This document shows, one piece after another, positions 7,788-16,095 of a stretch of 64,000 nt of DNA. Source of the stretch: G963674685 sp963674685 (GTDB lineage: Bacteria > Lernaellota > Lernaellaia > JACKCT01). Every line of letters starts with the position of its first letter. The first letter of the stretch is position 1. Location of the stretch: positions 310,001 to 374,000 of the forward strand of contig CAXXWT010000004.1 in assembly GCA_963674685.2 (NCBI GenBank). The letters run 5' to 3'. A program made the translations under genes and the position numbers. Under the pieces are notes generated by a model. That model did no database searches, was not told the DNA's origin, and was given only the letters and a program-made list of their open reading frames with translations.

Positions 7788-8846
7788 TCAAAGTGTGCTG
7801 TAGAAAAATTGAAAGATTTCTTCCTGGAGACCGGTAAAGCCATACGGTACAGGCATAATGGGAGTGCTTGATGTGCTGAAATCGTTAATGAGCATATGAT
7901 AGGGCCAGAGGCTGGGCGCCGCTTCATCGATCAATGAACCATCACCCATATTAGTATATTCTCCAGTGCAGTCGGTGACCATGGCTTTGAAGAGATTTTC
8001 CGTCCGAATTGTAAGGTTGTTGGTCACGCTGCCCCCCGAATGACCGATCAAGCCGATCCGGTTCTCATCGACCTCGGGGATGTATCGCAAGTATTTCAAA
8101 CCTAAAAGGGTTTCATAACTGCGGACGCCCATGGCCGTGAATCCCGAAAGCAGCATGCTTCGCGTGAAAAGATTCTCAAATTCATCGACGCACATATTTC
8201 TCATCGTCAACATGAGAATTGCGTAACCTCTGGACGGGAACATATCGCCGTAATAAGTCACTTTAAAGATTTCGGCGTTGTCCCAATGCCCGTGGATGGC
8301 GACGACTCCGGGATGCGGTCCGGAGCTTTTCGGCGTCAGTAGGATGCCTTTAAATGTTCCGACATAAGGGTCTATGAAAAGCAGTTTCCTTTCATAATAA
8401 TCTTCATATTCGTTCAAATCCGTCGTGACAACCTGAAGCAGGCGCTCGTCAATGTCTTCCCGAAGAAATCCGATATTCATATTGGTGATCAGGGCGTCCC
8501 GTAATTCGTCTTCCGACAGCTGCTCTTCAATTAAAGGAGTATTCAAAGAGGCGATATCATCGAATTGCTCTTCCAAATCCTGCTCGGAGATAGGGTGGGA
8601 ATACGCGCCGGTCAATTCAATAAATGTTAAATAGTCAGTGTAACATTCACACTCGGATTCGCAATCCCAGTCTGCATTCGGATCGGCGGATTCCACGACA
8701 TTGATGACATTCACATCGTCGTCGTCCGTCGTGAATTCCGTATTATCTTTTTGATTATTTCTATCGCCGCCGCATGAAATAACGGCAGGAGAGACAATGA
8801 GCCCAATCACCAGGAACACCAGAGCTTCACCAGCAGCCTTAAACAT
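7788..8846 (-). CDS. alpha/beta-hydrolase lipoprotein, tandem copy 1
   Basis: This 352-residue exported protein has a signal peptide with lipobox VISC (Cys25) and a short acidic linker (DDDDVN at 41-46). A hydrolase domain follows with HGHWD (185-189) and nucleophile elbow GHSGGS (Ser270). The strand that should lead to the acid and His residues (TPIMPVPYGF) is followed almost at once by the C-terminal helix EEIFQFF, and no catalytic His is visible. The enzyme is thus either short at the C-terminus or inactive. It is a tandem duplicate of the gene at 9253-10422. The signal peptide and the upstream DNA are almost identical in the two copies, while the mature parts differ much more. The start at 8846 follows a GGGGG site. 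Confidence 0.8.
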   Translation of the reverse strand: MFKAAGEALVFLVIGLIVSPAVISCGGDRNNQKDNTEFTTDDDDVNVINVVESADPNADWDCESECECYTDYLTFIELTGAYSHPISEQDLEEQFDDIASLNTPLIEEQLSEDELRDALITNMNIGFLREDIDERLLQVVTTDLNEYEDYYERKLLFIDPYVGTFKGILLTPKSSGPHPGVVAIHGHWDNAEIFKVTYYGDMFPSRGYAILMLTMRNMCVDEFENLFTRSMLLSGFTAMGVRSYETLLGLKYLRYIPEVDENRIGLIGHSGGSVTNNLTIRTENLFKAMVTDCTGEYTNMGDGSLIDEAAPSLWPYHMLINDFSTSSTPIMPVPYGFTGLQEEIFQFFYSTL

Positions 8847-9252
8847 TTTCGACCCCCAGCGGTTTGAATGACTCAGAGCGCATCCTTAGTTGTCAAAGAA
8901 GGGCGGACGATACTCCTTCCATTTGATTTTACAATAAAAAAATGAGGGTTTTGCAACTTTATTTTTATGGATGCCATATGCTTGTTTTTATGAGGAATTT
9001 TGACCAACCGACAAAGCAGGGGAGACGGGAAAACAGCGTCTGGAACAAAAAAAAACGGCACACGGAGCCACCTTGAAAACAAAAAGTGGCAATCCCTGTT
9101 TTTTTGGTTCTTCGAAGATTACCGTACTTCATCATGAAATCAAGAAGAAAATTATTTTTCGCCCTTGACATTGCCTTTAGGATGGACTTTTTGCTTACAA
9201 TGTCCCTGTGGCGTGCGTTGGCAGTGGCATTGGTCATCGGATTTCATTACAT
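8847..9252. other. 406-bp intergenic region: duplicated upstream segment and family A fragment
   Basis: 8847-9105 matches 10423-10680 with about ten differences. A family A fragment (9106-9187) interrupts the duplicate, and homology resumes at TTGCTTACAATG up to about 9222. No gene is seen. Confidence 0.65.
9106..9187 (+). repeat. family A repeat fragment, absent from the duplicate locus
   Basis: It begins GGTTCTTCGAAGATTACC and carries AAAATTATTTTTCGCC and a TTGACA, as in the complete copy at 7356. It has only one terminal repeat. The paralogous sequence at 10661-10690 runs straight through at a T-run (cctattttttttgctta), lacking these 82 bases. The segment was therefore gained here or lost there after the duplication. 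Confidence 0.7.
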
Positions 9253-10422
9253 TTATAGGTTGCTGTTGAAAAACTGGAAGATTTCTTCTTCTTTATCTTC
9301 ATAGCCGTACGGAACCGCCATGATTGGAATCGATGATGTACTGATTTCATTGATGAGTTCGTGGTAGGGCCAAATATTGGGGGCGGATTCATCAGCCAGA
9401 TATCCTTCACCGTCCATGTTGAAACCGATGTAGTGCCTGAAGCAATCGGTCACCATGGCTTTAAAGATTTTTTCCGTTCTAATCGTCAGGTTGTTGGCGA
9501 CACTGCCTCCCGAATGACCGATCAGGCCAATCCGTGCGCCGTCCACCTCCGGCAGGAAGCGTAAATATTTGAGTCCCAGCAGCGTTTCATAGCTTCGGAT
9601 TCCCATGGCGGTAAAACCTGAAAGCAATAAACTTCGTGTGAATAGATTCTCATAGTAGTCAACGCACATATTTCTCATCGTCAACATGAGAATCGCATAA
9701 CCTTTTGAGGGGCATTTATTACCAAATTCATCTCGAAAGACTTCCGCACTATCCCAATGTCCGTGAATTGCAACGATCCCCGGATGAGGTCCCGCCGACT
9801 TGGGGATCAGCAAGATGCCTTTAAAGGACCCGACATAAGGATCCGTAAACAGCAGATGTTTTTCACGATATTCGGGAAACTCGATCGTTTCCGTTGTGAT
9901 GACCTGTAGCAAGCGCCCGTCGATGTTTTCTCTTAAAAAACCGATATTCATACGGCTGATCAGGGCTTCTCGAAGTTCATCTTCTGTAAGAGGTCCTTCA
10001 ACCAAGCGAACATTCCCATTGCCAATTTCATCTAATTGTCTTGCCAATTCTTCCTCGGAAATAGGATTGGAATAACGATCCGCCAATTCTATAAACCTTA
10101 AATAGTCGGCGACGCATTCGCAGTGAGAGTCACAATCCCAATCCGCGTTCGGGTCCTGCCACTCTTCGACGTTAATATCGTCATCGGCATTCACGTCGTC
10201 GTCGATATAATCATATGTGTCATCGTCGACATCGTCGTTCAGGTTGTCGTTTGTGTCGTCATCGTTATTGTCGGAGTCGTGATTGTCCGTCTCGTCATCG
10301 TCTGAAGCAATATTTGAGTTATGTTTTTGATTGTCTTCGCTGACGCCGCATGAAATAACGGCAGGAGAGACAATGAGCCCAATCACCAGGAACACCAGAG
10401 CTTCACCAGCAGCCTTAAACAT
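9253..10422 (-). CDS. alpha/beta-hydrolase lipoprotein, tandem copy 2
   Basis: This 389-residue paralogue of the gene at 7788-8846 has an identical first 26 residues (lipobox VISC, Cys25). Its Asp-rich linker (about 41-87) is much longer. The hydrolase domain shows the same HGHWD (220-224) and GHSGGS (Ser304). The two domains are clearly similar throughout, including TMRNMCVD and ETLLGLKYLR. As in copy 1, the protein ends soon after PIMAVPYGYED, and no catalytic His follows. It probably sits at the cell surface or in the periplasm. The length difference between copies lies mainly in the linker. The start at 10422 has the same GGGGG site as copy 1. Confidence 0.8.
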   Translation of the reverse strand: MFKAAGEALVFLVIGLIVSPAVISCGVSEDNQKHNSNIASDDDETDNHDSDNNDDDTNDNLNDDVDDDTYDYIDDDVNADDDINVEEWQDPNADWDCDSHCECVADYLRFIELADRYSNPISEEELARQLDEIGNGNVRLVEGPLTEDELREALISRMNIGFLRENIDGRLLQVITTETIEFPEYREKHLLFTDPYVGSFKGILLIPKSAGPHPGIVAIHGHWDSAEVFRDEFGNKCPSKGYAILMLTMRNMCVDYYENLFTRSLLLSGFTAMGIRSYETLLGLKYLRFLPEVDGARIGLIGHSGGSVANNLTIRTEKIFKAMVTDCFRHYIGFNMDGEGYLADESAPNIWPYHELINEISTSSIPIMAVPYGYEDKEEEIFQFFNSNL

Positions 10423-10753
10423 TTTCGACCCCCAGCGGTTTGAATGACTCTGAGCGCATCCTTAGTTGTCAAAGAAGGGCGGACGATACTCTTTCCATTT
10501 GATTTTACAATAAAAAAACGAGGGCTTTGCAACTTTATTTTTATGGATGCCATGTGCTTGTTTTTATGAGGAATTTTGACCAACCGACAAAGCAGGGGAG
10601 ACGGGAAAACAGCGTCCGGAACCAAAAAAAACGGCACACGGAGCCACCTTGAAAACAAAAAGTGGCAACCCCTATTTTTTTTGCTTACAATGTCCCTGTG
10701 GCGTGCGTTGGCAATAGCGTAGAATAAGTGAATGGTGTGAATCTAAAATTCCA
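10423..10753. other. 331-bp upstream region, duplicate of 8847-9222
   Basis: 10423-10712 repeats the region upstream of copy 1 at about 96% identity by eye, without the family A fragment. The last ~40 bases form the leader of the GH31 gene. No coding frame is supported. Confidence 0.6.
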
Positions 10754-12502
10754 ATGTCGGGGCGTTTATTGAACGGATTTCAAAAATTGATCGCTTGTTG
10801 CGTTCTTTTCGCGGCGCTGTTTTTATCCGGTTGCGCCGGTCGCGACGAAGTCGAGATCGTTAAAATCGATCCCGCAACGGGAAGCGGCTTGCCGGGTCCG
10901 GCGGGCCTGAAAGCTCCGCCATGGCCCGAGTGGATTTTGCGCCACTGGGTTTGGGAAGACCAGGGCACGCAGGATTCCACGGCGCGGCTCGTGACAGATT
11001 ACTTGTCCAATGGCATTCCCGTCGGGGCGGTGATTATCGACAGCCCATGGGCGACCGGATACAGCACCTTCGAATTCGATGCGAAACTTTATCCCGATCC
11101 GAAAAAGATGATCGACGATTTTCATGCCCGGGATGTGCGTGTGATGCTGTGGACCGTGCCGAACATCAACGTGGATTCGCCCAACTGGAACGAGGCTCTG
11201 GGCGAAGAGTATCTGGCCTCGCACGGCCGCACGCTGACATGGGCAAAAGGCGAGGGCGCATTTATCGACTATAACAATCCCGACGCGCTGGCCTGGTGGC
11301 ATCAGCAGATGGACAAAGCCCTGGATCTGGACATCGACGGCTGGAAATGCGACGGGACCGTGCCGCTGGCCAAACTGTGGCTCGGCATCGGCACGCAAAA
11401 AGGACGCATCACCACCTCCAGTTATCAGGAATTGTACTACGGCGATTTTTTCCATTACACGCGGGCGCGCCTGGGACCGGGCCGCGTCATCACGGCTCGG
11501 CCGGTGGACAACGCGGGCCTGCCTTTTCACATGACGTACGCGGGTCGCGACGTGAATTTCGCCGGCTGGGTGGGCGATCAGGATCCCAGTTGGAGCGGCA
11601 TGCGCGTCGCGCTGAAGAACATGTTCGAGTCCGCGGACAACGGATACGTGTATTTCGGCTCGGACATCGGCGGCTGCCGCGAGGACATCATGCGGGATAA
11701 AGTTCTATTCGTTCGCTGGGCGCAGCTCGGAGCGCTTTCGCCGATCATGGAAAACGGCGGCATGGGCGAGCATCGGCCGTGGATGTACGGCGATTACGTT
11801 CTGGACGTTTACCGGGAATTCGCCATGCTTCATCACGCGCTGATTCCCTATTTGTATTCAGAGGGTGCGGAAGCGTACCCGCAGGAGATGGCGGTTATGC
11901 GCCCGACCACGCGCCGGCGATATGAATATATGCTGGGCCGCGACATTTTCGTGGCGCCGCTGGTGGAGCCTTCGCCGAAACGGGTGATCAATTTTCCCGA
12001 AGAAGGCGCCTGGGTTTCGTTCTGGGACGGGAAGGAATACGAGGGCGGCGAAAGCGCCGAACTGGATTTCCCCCTTTCCCGGTATCCGATCTTCGTGCGC
12101 AAGGGCGCGGTCATCCCCATGGATATGCCGGCCGGATCCGTTTTCGGGCCGACGAAAGACGAACTGAAGCCGCTGACCTGCCTCGTGTATCCGAAAGCGG
12201 GCGCGTCGACGGTCCGCAACATTTACGAGGAAAAGGGTCGCGGCGCGCGCATCGAAGCCGAGTATTCGGAAACGGCCGTCACATTGCGCCTGTCGGCCAC
12301 GCCCCGGCGATACGCATTTCGCATAGCGGACATGGACAAGCCCGAAACCGTCGCCACGCAGCCATACGGCCCTCTGGCCGAAAAGAGCGCCTTCAACGAT
12401 CTCTACATGTCCGAATCGGGCTATTATTACGACGAGGACCAGTGGGAACTATGGATCAAACCCGGCGCCGCGGACCACGGCCTGATCATCGTGGCGCGGT
12501 GA
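10754..12502 (+). CDS. glycoside hydrolase family 31 lipoprotein
   Basis: This 582-residue exported lipoprotein has lipobox LSGC (Cys27) and no Asp-rich linker. The rest is a GH31 (beta/alpha)8 catalytic domain and a beta-sandwich domain; members cleave alpha-glycosides such as maltosides or xylosides. Asp200 in DGWKCDG is the expected nucleophile and Asp275 in GWVGDQDPSW the acid/base. Subsite motifs ITARP, GSDIGG and ENGGMGEHRPW are present. The N-terminal beta domain of most GH31 enzymes is very short here, so it is a compact member. The paralogue at 28398-30203 shares the layout. The exact substrate cannot be told. Confidence 0.9.
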   Translation: MSGRLLNGFQKLIACCVLFAALFLSGCAGRDEVEIVKIDPATGSGLPGPAGLKAPPWPEWILRHWVWEDQGTQDSTARLVTDYLSNGIPVGAVIIDSPWATGYSTFEFDAKLYPDPKKMIDDFHARDVRVMLWTVPNINVDSPNWNEALGEEYLASHGRTLTWAKGEGAFIDYNNPDALAWWHQQMDKALDLDIDGWKCDGTVPLAKLWLGIGTQKGRITTSSYQELYYGDFFHYTRARLGPGRVITARPVDNAGLPFHMTYAGRDVNFAGWVGDQDPSWSGMRVALKNMFESADNGYVYFGSDIGGCREDIMRDKVLFVRWAQLGALSPIMENGGMGEHRPWMYGDYVLDVYREFAMLHHALIPYLYSEGAEAYPQEMAVMRPTTRRRYEYMLGRDIFVAPLVEPSPKRVINFPEEGAWVSFWDGKEYEGGESAELDFPLSRYPIFVRKGAVIPMDMPAGSVFGPTKDELKPLTCLVYPKAGASTVRNIYEEKGRGARIEAEYSETAVTLRLSATPRRYAFRIADMDKPETVATQPYGPLAEKSAFNDLYMSESGYYYDEDQWELWIKPGAADHGLIIVAR

Positions 12503-12546
12503 CAGGTTTTCTGAAGTTTTACCTTATTCATTATTCGTAACCCACC

Positions 12547-12574
12547 ATCCGCCTTCGAAAATACTCAGGCGGAT
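12547..12574 (+). terminator. possible terminator hairpin after GH31
   Basis: ATCCGCCT (12547-12554) pairs with AGGCGGAT (12567-12574), an 8-bp perfect stem, but only three T follow within a few bases. It is a weak intrinsic terminator at best. Confidence 0.35.
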
Positions 12575-12719
12575 TTGCCGTGCGCGGCTCCGAAACGTTG
12601 ACACAAGGCGAGATGGTGCTGTGTTGGTGCCAATGGTGACCAAAAACAGAGCCGCGAATGTCCAGCCGCGTCTTTGCGTTAGCAAAGGTGCGGCAATGAG
12701 CGGGTGTGCAGTAACTCTG

Positions 12720-14531
12720 CTACGGATAAATCAATTCGCCGAGCAGGTAGAAGATGTTGGGCATCATCCAGATGGTCATGCCCTTCACGTCGTAGCCCCA
12801 GAAATCCATGGGATTCCATTCATCGACGTTCACGCCGTCGGGCAGGTCGATGCCGACCAGAATTGTAAGATCGTCGTCGTCGCCGTCCCAACCGTAATCA
12901 TCGGGGAACGTATAGCTCGCCTGGTCGGCGGGAACCATGGCGAATGACGTGCTGCATGGGCCGTAGCAATATCCTCCCGGCTGATTGATAACGAGAATCG
13001 CGTCGATGGAATCCTGGTCGATTTGCCAGTGCACCGTGTGCGTGGCCGGTTCGTAGTACGTGTAGTTCATATTGAAAAAGGGCGGGAAGTCCGACTCGTC
13101 GAACGCGGCGCCGCCGGCCCACGCGGCCGAATCCTCGGCGTATTTGAACGCGAAGGAAAAATTGCTTTGCGCAAACCACGAGGAAACCATGTCGGTTTTG
13201 ACGCCCGTCAGAATATAATCCGCATCGGGAATCCACTGGTATTGCACGTCCATGGCGCCGTCCGCGGCCATCACCAGATCCATGACCGTCATGGCCCGGT
13301 TGGGAATCTCCGCCCAGAGGATGCCCAGGTAATCCTGCTCCGTATCGTAGTTTTCGATGGTGGTCGTGAAAGTGTTTTCATCGGGAATGTGTTTCAGCTC
13401 AATGTCCGGGTCGCCGAGCCCGTTCCAGCCCGCGTTGAGTCCGGCGCCGGAAAAGGAGATGCCGCGCTGCAATAATCCGGGAATGATGCTGACCAGGGCG
13501 TCGAGAATATCCTCGCCTTGACTGAAACCCTCCACGAGATCCTGCAGGGTTTGCGGGTTTAACACCTGGCTTAACTCCACCTTGAGCATAGAGCCGCCCA
13601 GGGGCGTTTCCGAAGCGCTCGCGTCGATGGGAAACTGAAAGTATTTGTGATCGGGAATGAGCATGTAAATACCCAGAGCGCTAAGCACGAGGCGAGGGAT
13701 GTAGATGTTGTTGATCAATAGGAAATAATAGCCGCCCCAAAGCGTCTCGATATCGATTCGATAAGGATCGTCGGGAAGAAAGAAATTCTCGAAATCCGTG
13801 TGGGCCAGGCTCTTGCGCGAAAAGCCCGGGAAGGCGATTCCCGCATACAGCGGATTGGTGAGCAGCTGCGCGAGATTCATGACCGTCAGAACCCGCGGAT
13901 TCTCGAAATCCATCGGTTCGCCGTCGGCCACGAAGGTTCCCGGCCAGTCCAGAGCGTAGTCCAGGTCGTAATTCGACGGACGCAGGCGAAAATACATGAC
14001 CGCCGCGTCGGCTTCGTACGCCCAGGGGATGTGGTCTGCTTTATAGGCCGCCACAGTCATTCTTTCCCGGCTCGGCGTCACGGGGATTTCCACGAATCCC
14101 GCCGCATCCGTGTAATAGATTTCCCCGGCGATCACCATGGCGTTTTCGATAGGTTCGCAGGTGTGATCGTCGAACACGTACACCGTGATCGTGTTCGTGA
14201 TGGAGCCGCCGCCGATGAGATTTTCGCCCAGGCCCATGGGATCGGCCGTGGCGCAGAAAACCGGATTGTATTCCACGTCCATGGGATCCGGTACGAAGTC
14301 TTCACCGGTATCGTCGTCTGTCGCGTCGTCGTCGCCGGTATCATCGTCGACGGAGTCGTCGTTCACGTCGTCATCGACATCGTCGTTCGCGTCGTCGTTC
14401 ACGTCGTCATCGGCGTCATCATTCGCCTGCCCTGAGCTTGTCGAAGGGTCGTCATCGTCGCCGCACGCCGTCAGCGGCAGCAAAAAAGCCAGTGTGAAAA
14501 GTAAAGCAATCCAAAAAGTGACGCGTTTCAT
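12720..14531 (-). CDS. large Asp-linker lipoprotein, unknown function
   Basis: This 603-residue protein has lipobox LTAC (Cys23) and an Asp-rich linker up to about residue 76. A segment from about 108 to 165 (NTITVYVFDDHTCEPIENAM, then YYTDAAGFVEIPV) resembles a carboxypeptidase-regulatory or Ig-like beta domain that presents a ligand. The remaining 430 residues are beta-rich and not recognised. The linker contains the sequence DPSTSSGQ, which is the translation of a mobile mini-repeat (14426-14450). The protein is probably exposed on the outer membrane or cell surface. The start at 14531 has an AAGGA site. It is a single gene, convergent with the GH31 gene. Confidence 0.78.
   Translation of the reverse strand: MKRVTFWIALLFTLAFLLPLTACGDDDDPSTSSGQANDDADDDVNDDANDDVDDDVNDDSVDDDTGDDDATDDDTGEDFVPDPMDVEYNPVFCATADPMGLGENLIGGGSITNTITVYVFDDHTCEPIENAMVIAGEIYYTDAAGFVEIPVTPSRERMTVAAYKADHIPWAYEADAAVMYFRLRPSNYDLDYALDWPGTFVADGEPMDFENPRVLTVMNLAQLLTNPLYAGIAFPGFSRKSLAHTDFENFFLPDDPYRIDIETLWGGYYFLLINNIYIPRLVLSALGIYMLIPDHKYFQFPIDASASETPLGGSMLKVELSQVLNPQTLQDLVEGFSQGEDILDALVSIIPGLLQRGISFSGAGLNAGWNGLGDPDIELKHIPDENTFTTTIENYDTEQDYLGILWAEIPNRAMTVMDLVMAADGAMDVQYQWIPDADYILTGVKTDMVSSWFAQSNFSFAFKYAEDSAAWAGGAAFDESDFPPFFNMNYTYYEPATHTVHWQIDQDSIDAILVINQPGGYCYGPCSTSFAMVPADQASYTFPDDYGWDGDDDDLTILVGIDLPDGVNVDEWNPMDFWGYDVKGMTIWMMPNIFYLLGELIYP
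14426..14450 (-). repeat. mini-repeat (DPSTSSGQ-encoding palindrome) inserted in frame
   Basis: In gene sense the core is CCCTTCGACAAGCTCAGGG, the short palindromic repeat scattered through many uncultured bacterial genomes. It interrupts the Asp linker of the 12720-14531 lipoprotein without breaking the frame. Confidence 0.7.
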
Positions 14532-14653
14532 CTTCGATCCTTATTTGTGATTTTTTTACGTGTGCATGAAGCCAACATCGCGCCAGAATACACATTCAAC
14601 GGAATCTTGGCCACCGGAAGTGGAAACTGACTGGTCTGTAAAAGTGAAGCGCC

Positions 14654-15670
14654 TTAATCCAAACGCGCGAGGCCTTCGGTGAAGTTCGCGGCGTTTGTCC
14701 CGAGTTGCCGGACGGAGTATCCGCCCTCCAGGCAAACGATGACAGGCATGCCGATGCGGCTTAACCGGTTTCCGATCTCGCCGAAAAAATCCGACGACAA
14801 CGCAAAGTCGCCCGCCGGGTCGCCCAGGAAGGTATCGAAACCCATGGACACGGCGATGAAATGCGGACGCCATTTTTTGATGCGTCGGATCGCGCGATCC
14901 AGATGCTTTGCGTATTCCTGATCGTCCACGCCCGGCGGCAGGGGAATGTTGAGATTCGCGCCCGCGGCCAGGCCGTTTCCCTTCTCCTTACGAAATCCGG
15001 CGAAGTAGGGGTAGTAATTTCGCGGATCACCATGGATCGAAACGAAAAACACGCTCGGGATGTCGTAAAAAATGCTTTGCGTCCCATTGCCGTGATGAAA
15101 ATCCAGATCGAGAATCGCGACCTTGCCCATTTTCATCAGTTCGTACGTCGCGACGGCTACGTTGTTGAAATAGCAATAACCGCCGTACATGCCGCGATCG
15201 GCATGGTGGCCCGGCGGGCGGCAGAGGCAAAAAACTTTGTCCTGCTTTTTCGAGGCGATCAGCCGCGCGCCATGCAGGGCCGTGTCCGCGGCGGATTTGG
15301 CCGCGTCGTATGTATGCCTGTTGATGACCGTGCCCACGTCGAAGCAGTAGTATCCGGCCCTTTTCAAATCCGTTTTGGGATAAGGATCGAATGACCGGTA
15401 AGGGAAGATGTGCGCGTAGACCGTTTCGCCCTCCGGCATGTCGCGGCACGAGCGGATGTGGCGCACCATTTTAGGATCGTGAATATGCCTGAGGATATAA
15501 TCCGAGTTGCATTTCGCCTGGAGCAGATTATCGCCGAACCCGCGCTTTTTCAAAGCGCTGAGAATGGTGCGGATGCGCGAAGTCTTTTCCAGGCACGGCG
15601 TCCTGCGGCCGAAGTTCCATTCCCATTTCGGTTTGTGATCCTTTTGGATATCCGAATAGATGATCTTCAT
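14654..15670 (-). CDS. histone deacetylase / acetylpolyamine amidohydrolase family protein
   Basis: This 338-residue zinc hydrolase would remove acetyl groups from acetylated amines (lysine or polyamines). RPPGHHADRGMYGGYCYFNN holds the paired catalytic His155/156. DLDFHHGNGT gives zinc ligands Asp190 and His192, GFDTFLGDP gives Asp279, and LEGGY is the family end motif. The segment GYYCFDVGT is closer to acetylpolyamine amidohydrolases than to lysine deacetylases. The frame extends 55 codons upstream to 15835, but that part is a translation of repeat family B. The ATG at 15670, preceded by GAAAGG, starts right at the family-typical N-terminus and is therefore chosen. Confidence 0.88.
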   Translation of the reverse strand: MKIIYSDIQKDHKPKWEWNFGRRTPCLEKTSRIRTILSALKKRGFGDNLLQAKCNSDYILRHIHDPKMVRHIRSCRDMPEGETVYAHIFPYRSFDPYPKTDLKRAGYYCFDVGTVINRHTYDAAKSAADTALHGARLIASKKQDKVFCLCRPPGHHADRGMYGGYCYFNNVAVATYELMKMGKVAILDLDFHHGNGTQSIFYDIPSVFFVSIHGDPRNYYPYFAGFRKEKGNGLAAGANLNIPLPPGVDDQEYAKHLDRAIRRIKKWRPHFIAVSMGFDTFLGDPAGDFALSSDFFGEIGNRLSRIGMPVIVCLEGGYSVRQLGTNAANFTEGLARLD

Positions 15671-15739
15671 TTGTGCGTCGGCCTTTCTTCGCGCATAGAT
15701 TTTTCTGAGGAAATGATAAACGATCAGGCTGCAACATGC

Positions 15740-15880
15740 CATTCCGAGCGAGTCCGCCAGGACGACTCGATGAATCCCTTCAATGAGACGTAAACGTCTT
15801 GTCGAAATGAGCGCGCCAACAACGTATTCACGCATCGTTAAAGGGATTCCTCCATTTCGCTAAAGCTACGGTCGGAATGA
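15740..15880. repeat. family B palindromic repeat, copy 1
   Basis: The ends are CATTCCGA and TCGGAATG, with inner GAATCCCTT and AAGGGATTC, all perfect inverted pairs. A small hairpin GACG-taaa-CGTC lies inside. A second copy is at 60136-60275. This family (CATTCCGAG...GAATCCCTT) is one I know as a dispersed non-coding repeat in many bacteria. Confidence 0.75.
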
Positions 15881-15899
15881 TAAAAATAGGACGTATTCC

Positions 15900-15997
15900 A
15901 TTGATCGACGACCGCCCTTTTAAGGCGGCGAAAAATAATTTATCTTCTTCGCAAAGTTTGAAGAGGGAGGTGTTAAGTACGGTAATCTTCGAAGAAC
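15900..15997 (-). repeat. family A repeat fragment
   Basis: On the minus strand it starts GGTTCTTCGAAGATTACC directly after seven T, the same context as the copy at 9106. It contains AAATTATTTTTCGCC and a GC-rich hairpin (CCGCC/GGCGG), as in the right arm of the complete element. Only one terminal repeat is present. Confidence 0.65.
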
Positions 15998-16095
15998 CAA
16001 AAAAATACCTGTGATGTATCATGCATTCCTGATAGACTGTTATTATCCGATTTGGATGAACCACTCCGGCTGGGATTTCCGATTGCCTTATTATA

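Larger units (their letters stand above)
15671..16095. other. 425-bp intergenic region with two repeat elements
   Basis: It lies between divergent genes. It holds a family B palindrome (15740-15880) and a family A end (about 15900-15997). No additional gene is seen. Confidence 0.65.

Noticed and set aside
15671..15835. N-terminal extension of the HDAC-type protein
   Set aside because: The 55 codons are repeat family B. The family start and a ribosome site are at 15670.
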